Made by a program: the position numbers and the translations under genes. Under the pieces are notes generated by a model that was given only the letters and a program-made list of their open reading frames with translations, searched no databases and was not told the origin of the DNA. From assembly GCA_028456385.1 (NCBI GenBank), contig JALNQF010000757.1, forward strand, positions 1-14,814: a stretch of 14,814 nucleotides of DNA, in the 5' to 3' direction. The stretch comes from Ophiosphaerella korrae (Eukaryota > Ascomycota > Dothideomycetes > Pleosporales > Phaeosphaeriaceae). This document shows, one piece after another, positions 9,804-14,814 of the stretch (position 1 is its first letter; each line of letters opens with the position of its first letter).

Positions 9804-10817
9804 GTAGTCTTTTATATAGTATCCTAGTTTTCTATATTTATAATATACTATATCCTTTTTCTTCTTTAATTAGTAGTCTTTCGCGTAGTAGCCTTTCTTA
9901 CTATAGTTAAAATACGTAAAGTCTTTATTCTTCTTTCTCTTTCTATCCTTGTTTACGTTAAGGATTATAAGGTCTCTATTGTCCTAGTTTCTAGTTTAGC
10001 TCCTATACTTATTCTTTTTCTATTCTTAAAGGTTATTATTAATTTAGATTACCTATTGTTTTAGAGCTTCTAGTATCCTAGGTTTCTCTATATATATTAT
10101 TTCGTATCAAATTTTTGCGTTTAGCCCTTGTTTAAATCGCGATATAAGGGCTAATTTGTTCTATTCTATATTTTAGCTTAGTTATTTAAATTATAATATA
10201 TATTCTAGAACACTCTTGTTCTATGTAAGCCTTTTAAGTTTCTCTTTAGCTTGTTAGGTAATATCTATATCCTTAAATACTACTCTTATTCGTTTAGTAA
10301 AGTATTTATAGCTTCTAAAAATAGCTCTAGTTTTATCTTTTTAGGTTATTAGAGAGTGCGTTGTATAATCTATCTAGTAGGGCTTATACTATCTTATTGC
10401 GTCTTCTTTAAGGTGTAATCTAATATATATTACCTTCTTTTCTTCTATATCGAAGTGTAGTACTTGTACGTCTATCTAGAGTTGTACTAACACTATAAAG
10501 GGTCTTAATTTCTCCCTTATTCTATTAAACTTTTTAAGAATAGGTATCTTAGGTAGTTTCTTTATTGCACTTATTTCTAGTCGTTAGGTAATTAGCTCTA
10601 TCTAGTTCTAGCCTTTAATAATAGCTTTGATTTATGCTTTGTTCTATTTTAAGTAATCTTATAGTTCCTTGTTCTACGTTTCTAATACTTTAATTACTAT
10701 CTTTATATCTTCTTTATTATTAATTAGTTTGTTTATACAATCCTTAATTGTTTCCTATATAGTACTATCTAACTTATAACTACTCTTAGGGGCTTTGCTT
10801 ATTAAACTTTCTACTAT
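9804..10817 (-). pseudogene. gag: Element 2 gag: capsid and two CCHC zinc knuckles
   Basis: Gag forms the virus-like particle and binds element RNA. The retrotransposon capsid region lies at about 10025-10285 (KEKLKRLT, LEYIL, NKLALISRFKQGLNAKI, RILEALKQ), matching the conserved Gypsy Gag helices with the typical F-x-Q-G-L pattern. Two C-X2-C-X4-H-X4-C knuckles follow at 9873-9914 and 9804-9845; all Cys and His positions read TAT or TAC, which is TGT/TGC or CAT/CAC after RIP, and the spacing is exact. The probable start is an ATG changed to ATA at 10815-10817 (then VESL), a choice based on frame and position only. The frame runs on into the linker and pol without a frameshift. Confidence 0.88.
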
Positions 10818-10849
10818 CGTATTAGCTAGACTGTACGCTACTTACGCTT

Positions 10850-10867
10850 CGCTTCTCGCAATAACCA
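10850..10867 (-). other. Candidate tRNA primer-binding site of element 2
   Basis: The + strand here reads cgcttctcgcaataacca, which looks like the 3' end of a tRNA including CCA; the - strand begins TGG, as primer sites do. It lies 11 bases inside the 5' LTR, a slightly large but known offset. I could not identify the tRNA. Self-priming, as in the Tf1 lineage, is the alternative. Confidence 0.5.
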
Positions 10868-10878
10868 AATTAGCAAGG

Positions 10879-11307
10879 TATTAATAGCTTACTAGGGTTA
10901 ACTTCCTAATAGCCTAGATAGTATTAGTAGATTATAAGGTAATAACAAAAGTTCGTGTAGTAATCTACAATAGGCTATAAATAATAGAAGATGTTTTGCA
11001 ACTATCTTTATATTATTACTTGTAGTTAATAATTGAATTGCTAATACTATCTTAATAATACGCGTCGCTACTAACTATATACTTGTCCTAATCTATTAAT
11101 CTATTACTACTAAGAACAATAGATTATAGATTACCTTAATCTATAATCTATTAACGCTAAGAGTCTATAGATTATAGATTACCCTAGGTATCCTAATTAT
11201 ATGTAGTTTCTTAATTAAGTTTGTATTCTTTGTGTTTGTAAGAACTCGATCCTTTAGTCGTAGAGCTAATTAGTTCTATCTATATTTCTCTTATTACTGT
11301 CGTAACA
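10879..11307 (-). repeat. 5' LTR of element 2 (429 bp)
   Basis: Colinear partner of 4285-4713. On the + strand it starts TATTA, which is TGTTA with one RIP change, and ends TAACA. The 35-base hairpin recurs at 11118-11152 at the same offset (239) from the LTR start. As the promoter end of the element it should hold the transcription start on the - strand; I could not pick out a convincing TATA box in such AT-rich DNA. Confidence 0.95.
11118..11152. repeat. Perfect 16-bp inverted repeat in the 5' LTR
   Basis: Same arms as at 4524-4558, with loop cct. Both arms are unmutated in both LTRs although the LTRs differ at about 7% of sites. Confidence 0.85.
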
Positions 11308-11312
11308 AGAAT
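11308..11312. repeat. Right target-site duplication (agaat) of element 2
   Basis: Exact copy of 4280-4284, directly after the terminal TAACA of the right LTR. Confidence 0.9.
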
Positions 11313-11530
11313 CTAGTATAATAAAATAAAGAATACCTAAAAAACGATAATATAGATAAAGTATTTAAGAAATATAGTTTATAGTAAAGATTTCTAATAA
11401 GAAATAAAGTGTATAAAACTAAAAAAGAGGTAATATTATAGTAAGATAGTTTTTAACTAGAAGGTAGAGTAAACTACTTATAAGCTAGACCTAGCTAATA
11501 GAAGCCTAAGCCTAAAGATAGACCTAGTAT
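11313..11530 (-). pseudogene. Possible antisense ORF remnant of element 1, proximal part
   Basis: Reading the - strand from next to the LTR gives a frame with paired Tyr codons where Cys could have been (YKLY, a C-X2-C spacing, near 11375). It runs toward the element 2 insertion point and would continue at 4284 downward. Position and composition match the antisense gene of elements 2 and 3, but homology is not demonstrated. Confidence 0.28.
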
Positions 11531-11545
11531 AAGAAAGGAGGATAG
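11531..11545 (+). other. Candidate polypurine tract of element 1
   Basis: The + strand reads aagaaaggaggatag, directly before an LTR-like start. It ends in gatag, as does the tract of element 2, supporting a shared layout in the opposite orientation. Confidence 0.55.
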
Positions 11546-11830
11546 TATTATAATACTAAGTAGTAGGTAAGCTATTATATTATACGTAATTAGGCTAGGT
11601 AATATAGCGTAGTAGAATACGTAACTATTTAGTAGTAAACGCTCTAGAGTAAACACTCTAGAGTAAGCGCTTAGAAATAAACGCTAGATAGTAAGTATAT
11701 AGGAACGTTAATAGACCTTTATAGACTATTATATTTAATCTCTTCTTTACTTCTTATCTTAATAGAGTATTATAACTAATACTTTAATTAGATTCTTATC
11801 TACCTATTAATACTTATATACCTTGTAATA
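11546..11830 (+). repeat. Probable 3' LTR of element 1 (about 285 bp)
   Basis: It starts TATTA and ends TAATA, which are TGTTA and TAACA after single RIP changes, the same terminal inverted repeat as element 2. It follows a polypurine tract. The right end is chosen from the motif CCTTGTAATA and may be off. Confidence 0.5.
11637..11692. repeat. Four tandem copies of a 14-bp unit
   Basis: Units start at 11637, 11651, 11665 and 11679. The first two read aaacgctctagagt and aaacactctagagt; the third and fourth are diverged (aagcgcttagaaat, aaacgctagatagt). The first two contain the palindrome ctctagag. The array sits inside the probable LTR of element 1. Confidence 0.85.
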
Positions 11831-11974
11831 CTCTAATAAAAGCTAATTATTAATTAAGTTAAGTAACTAACTTATTTATTAACCTCGCCTATCTTATAGA
11901 AGCCTACTTACTCTTATTACTCTTACCTAGTTCTAAAGTCTTAATATTATCTTATACTTTATTAGTACTTAAGT
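11831..11974. other. Unassigned AT-rich stretch between elements 1 and 3
   Basis: No frame or repeat recognised. It probably belongs to the diverged 3' LTR of element 3, whose last 45 or so bases are clear, but it does not align by eye to the element 2 LTR. Confidence 0.4.
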
Positions 11975-12021
11975 TAAGACTAATTAGTTCTATCTTAATT
12001 TCTCTTGTTATACCTATAATA
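11975..12021 (-). repeat. 3' LTR tail of element 3
   Basis: The stretch ctaattagttctatct and ttctcttgttat match the last part of the element 2 LTR. It ends AATA where element 2 has AACA, a RIP change at the terminal CA. Upstream similarity fades quickly. Confidence 0.7.
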
Positions 12022-12035
12022 CTATCTCCTCTTCT
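12022..12035 (-). other. Polypurine tract of element 3
   Basis: Identical 14 bases to 4714-4727, directly inside the LTR end. Confidence 0.75.
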
Positions 12036-12325
12036 AGGTAAGTTCTTATTTTCTTATCCTAGAGCTAAAGTTATTAATCTAGTTTCTTTATTAATATAAA
12101 GTTCTTTATCTTCTTCCTTTATACTTACTTAATCTACTTTTTATTATCTTTAATTAGTAGATTATATATTACGTTATAGTATTATAATATTTCTTTATTC
12201 TTATTATAAGTCTTTAAACTCTCTATTAAATTACTTTTCTTTAAAATACAGTAAGGCTTATAAGGCGTATATTTATACTAATACTTATTTATCTTATAAC
12301 CTATTAGGTATATCTCTAGTAAATT

Positions 12326-12371
12326 ATAAGTTTTTAATACTTATTCTTATATCTATACTTAGTTATAATAG
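12326..12371 (+). other. Predicted 46-nt intron in the antisense gene of element 3
   Basis: Same length and position as 5027-5072. The donor ATAAGT is preceded by T, so TGTAAGT to TATAAGT is a single RIP-type change from a canonical donor. The acceptor TAG is intact. It joins two frames that differ by one. Confidence 0.55.
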
Positions 12372-12703
12372 AGAAAGTTATTATCTATACTTAAGATAAA
12401 CTATCTAAATAGATTATAGAGGTTAAAAAGGAATGTAATTAGATTCTAAGTATATAAGTAAAAAATTATATTTATTTAATTTATCCTTATAAGATAAAAG
12501 CTTTAAATAATAAAAAGTCTATTATATAAGCTATTCTCTTAGAGTCTAAGCTTAACTTTAAGGCTATTATAGAGGCTACTCTAGCTCCTAATATATTAAA
12601 CGTGTTTAACACCTCTCTACTTATTACTAATAGTATAAGTTTTCTTTATTTACTATTAGGCAATCAAGAAGGTTTTAACTTTAGAACTTTTCTAGTTTCT
12701 TAG

Positions 12704-13700
12704 AGTAGTTAAGGTTATCTTCTAGTTTCTATATATTTTCTTATAGTTACTCTTTTTTATTTACACTTATCTATTTTACTAAGTAGTAGTTCTTACTATT
12801 ATAAAATTATTATACTAGGATTTCTTTAACTTCGTATTCTTCTTATTCTTTATACGTATCTACTTTATATACTAGTAGTTCTACTTCTTCTAGTACTTTC
12901 TCTAGTAGTACTACGTAGAATATTAGGTATATCTTTATTTTACTTAGTAGCTTTAACTTAAATATAACTAGTATAACTTTCTTTTTAATCTTATATAGTT
13001 TTATTTTTACGTAGTCTAGTTTTAAGCTTAATTATTTACTCTTAATATTTTTTTAAACTAACTATATATTTTTCCTCTTTTTAAATTAAGGTCTCTCTAT
13101 ATATTTTTAGTTATAGTATTTTACTATATAATTATATAGGAATTCTATATCTTATCTTAATTAATTATATATATATTTAAGTCTATTAGTAAAGTTTTCT
13201 CTATTTAGAGACTAAAATACTTTAGATCTTAGTATTTAGTATATATTAAGGTCGAATCTATAATTTATAAAGAAAAGTAATACTTTTATTACTATATTCT
13301 TTATACTATTATATACTAGTTATACTATAAGTAATAGCTATACCTAATTACTCTAGTTATAGTTAAGGTAGTATCTTAAGTACTATTCTACTATCTAATT
13401 TATACGTTCTAATTATCTATCTATCTATAGATAATACGCTATTAATATTATATATTTAACTCCTAATTATACTATTATTGTTCTCTATAGTTTTAATATA
13501 AATCTTATATCTTTATCTATAATAATTTTATCTAGTAAGCTATACTAGCTAACTATAGTTCTTAGAACCTAGTATATAGTAACTTTTATCCTACTTTTCT
13601 TTTTATATAGTCTAAAGTAGAAGTACTTTATAATCTTATTTATTATTATTAAGATTCTATTATATTTAACTCTAAATATTAGATTTTTTAACTTAAGTAA
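12704..13700 (-). pseudogene. pol: Element 3 pol remnant: partial integrase and chromodomain
   Basis: On the - strand the chromodomain reads EYEVKEIL and YYLVK*I at about 12765-12845. Integrase reads AYYL*IDR*LER near 13405-13440, with Glu at 13407-13409 and Asp at 13515-13517, the correct 35-residue spacing. Chromodomain and integrase share one frame. The break near 13700 falls about 13 bases before the place of the first catalytic Asp. Stops are TAA/TAG at Gln or Trp positions. Confidence 0.85.
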
Positions 13701-14814
13701 TATAAAAGAGTTATTCTTTATATCTTTTATTTTTATACTAATATTATAAACTTACTAATATTTAACTACCTTTCTACTTTTAGTTAGCGCCTAGTAAGCT
13801 ACTAAGTATATATACCTAGTACTTACTTAGATAGCTTTATCTACTATTTACTCTTTTTAGTTAATTATTAAAACTACTTTATTAAGTTATTTTATATAAA
13901 GTCTACTTTATATAATAGTAAATCTCTATAAATATTTTACTTTTATAGGCTTCTCTATAACCTAGAACTATACTAGTAGCTTTTTTACTTATACTAGAGT
14001 TACTATAAGATAGCTAATTATAGCTAACTTTTAATTAAGCTTAGCTAGCTAAAAAGAAATATACTACTAGGAATTAGATTTTACCTTAGCTATAGCGCGC
14101 TAGGTAGCCCCTTAAGTTTACTATATTATAGTTCTAGTTAAAGTTTCTAGTACTCTTTTTCTTACTAGTACTAGCGCTAACGTTCTAGAAAGAAATATAT
14201 ACTAAAAAAAAGTAGTTTAACTACTTTATAAGTTATAAAGCTTTAGCTTATACTTACTATATATACTTAGGTAAAGGCGTACTTATACTAGGTATTAAAC
14301 TTAGGTAGTAGTACTAGAGAAAGAAAAGACCCCTAAACTTATATAAATTACTAGTACTTAATTTATAAGAACTAAGTAATAAAGCGCTCTAGACTTTACT
14401 AAAACCTTTACTAGCTAGTACTAAAGATCTAAATCTCTATAAACTAATAGCTAAATATACTAATATAGTATATAACTACTATAACTTAGCTTATTATACT
14501 ATAACTTAGTTATATAAAAAATCTTCTATCTTCTTAAAAACTAGCCTTTTAAACTAAAATAATACTAGCTTATAACCTCTTTATTACTTATACTAAGTAT
14601 ACTTATAAAATAAAGATAATATTATAAGTTAAAGCTCTACTCTATATAAGTTAAGTAAGCTTATAGTAGTAAGTAAGCTATATAAGCTATTTAAGCTACT
14701 CTACTATATATAAGTAGCTTAGCTTAGATAGCTCTTTAATTAATAATTATCTCCTACTTATTTCTAAGCTTATATCTTATAATAGTTATAAGCCTAGTAC
14801 TAAAAATTACTTAA
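13701..14814. other. Unassigned RIP-degraded AT-rich DNA
   Basis: No similarity to elements 1-3 was found by eye on either strand, and no open frame of note. CpA and TpG are as scarce as in element 1, so it is probably another repeat. A + strand frame at about 14280-14520 has a run with only TAA/TAG stops (for example LASTKDLNLYKLIAKYTNI near 14408) that could be an old coding frame of an unrecognised repeat. Confidence 0.5.

Larger units (their letters stand above)
4285..11307 (-). mobile_element. Element 2: complete nested Ty3/Gypsy chromovirus (7,023 bp)
   Basis: A full-length LTR retrotransposon in - orientation: 5' LTR at 10879-11307, primer site near 10850-10867, Gag-Pol, an oppositely oriented gene, polypurine tract 4714-4727, and 3' LTR at 4285-4713. 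It is flanked by a 5-bp duplication. Chromodomain, RT, integrase and paired CCHC knuckles mark it as a chromovirus. It is RIP-mutated but retains far more TpG than element 1, so it is probably the youngest insertion in the window. No intact protein remains. Confidence 0.95.
11313..11830 (+). mobile_element. Element 1 resumed: 3' region and probable 3' LTR
   Basis: Sequence that adjoined base 4284 before element 2 inserted. It shows the same strong loss of CpA and TpG as the first part of element 1. A purine tract is followed by a stretch with LTR-like ends (11546-11830). The 5' LTR of element 1 lies outside the window, so the LTR call cannot be confirmed by pairing. Confidence 0.6.
12022..12703 (+). 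pseudogene. Antisense gene of element 3: second copy of the Cys-rich and helical protein
   Basis: Homologue of 4714-5416. Exon 1 (12022-12325) reads SPLLGK and YPRAKVINL, then YSYY and KAYKAYIYT (12253-12279), keeping the Tyr-for-Cys positions of element 2. The 46-nt intron (12326-12371) has donor ATAAGT and acceptor TAG. Exon 2 (12372-12703) restores a Trp position as TAG, then reads DKLS, IIEVKK, YKIKALNNKK (12488-12517), LESKLN and ends after EGFNFR at the same TAG as element 2. Between the copies, amino acids change while the helical charged character and frame persist. No start codon can be fixed. Not functional now. Confidence 0.65.
11975..13700 (-). mobile_element. Element 3: truncated relative of element 2
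   Basis: Colinear with 4669 to about 6410 of element 2: LTR tail, polypurine tract, antisense gene, chromodomain and most of integrase, all in the same order and orientation. Similarity stops near 13700, just short of the first integrase Asp, so RT, protease, gag and the 5' LTR are missing. It is more diverged and more heavily RIP-mutated than element 2 (TpG almost gone) and belongs to an older insertion or a sister subfamily. Confidence 0.88.

Noticed and set aside
9728..9910. 60-codon open frame on the + strand, hydrophobic and membrane-like
   Set aside because: It is antisense to the two CCHC knuckles of element 2. The Leu/Phe/Ser/Tyr content is the complement of Lys/Glu-rich coding, not a membrane protein.
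11419..11440. Second polypurine tract and LTR start at aaaaaagagg-taatatta
   Set aside because: It resembles 3991-4010 for about 15 bases only; similarity does not continue, so it is probably coincidence in purine-rich AT DNA.
11704..11720. Start of the element 3 LTR at cgttaatagacc
   Set aside because: It resembles the element 2 LTR start for a few bases but falls inside the probable LTR of element 1, and the following sequence does not align.
1..14814. Mitochondrial or plasmid DNA, suggested by extreme AT content
   Set aside because: The Gypsy domain order, LTRs, target duplication and CpA-specific loss explain the composition; no mitochondrial genes, tRNAs or rRNAs are visible.
1..14814. 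Alternative genetic code with TAA/TAG reassigned to Gln
   Set aside because: Stops also sit at Trp positions (YLVK*KG for a TGG), and Cys, His and Asp sites are mutated in the same CpA/TpG contexts, which RIP explains and recoding does not.

Overview
The window looks like an AT-rich, gene-poor block of a filamentous ascomycete genome (subphylum Pezizomycotina), filled with Ty3/Gypsy LTR retrotransposons wrecked by repeat-induced point mutation (RIP). CpA and TpG are scarce, TpA dominates, and CpG is often still present. Almost every stop inside the old reading frames is TAA or TAG where a Gln (CAA/CAG) or Trp (TGG) codon is expected. I see no host gene, tRNA, rRNA or CRISPR array. The species cannot be named from this.

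Layout: (1) Element 1, an old heavily mutated Gypsy element on the + strand, runs from before base 1 through gag tail, protease, RT, RNase H, integrase and chromodomain (to about 3945) into its 3' region. (2) Element 2, a complete Gypsy element on the - strand (4285-11307), is inserted in that 3' region. It has two 429-bp LTRs, a 5-bp target duplication (agaat), a polypurine tract, a candidate tRNA primer site and one Gag-Pol reading frame. (3) The rest of element 1 resumes at 11313 and ends in a probable 3' LTR (11546-11830) that carries a 14-bp minisatellite. (4) Element 3, a truncated relative of element 2 on the - strand, covers about 11975-13700. (5) 13701-14814 is equally AT-rich but unassigned.

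Element 2 keeps capsid, two CCHC knuckles, linker, protease, RT, RNase H, integrase and chromodomain in one frame over more than 5 kb. Its damage is point substitution, not net indel. It is less eroded than its neighbours, fitting a later nested insertion.

The most interesting feature lies between the end of pol and the 3' LTR of element 2, and again in element 3. It is a reading frame on the strand opposite to pol, with a Cys-rich N-terminal part (Cys now mostly Tyr) and a charged helical part. Its two exons are joined in frame by a conserved 46-nt intron in both copies. An intron antisense to the retrotransposition RNA cannot be spliced out during transposition, so its survival argues for a genuine antisense gene carried by this family. 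Nothing in the window looks functional today.
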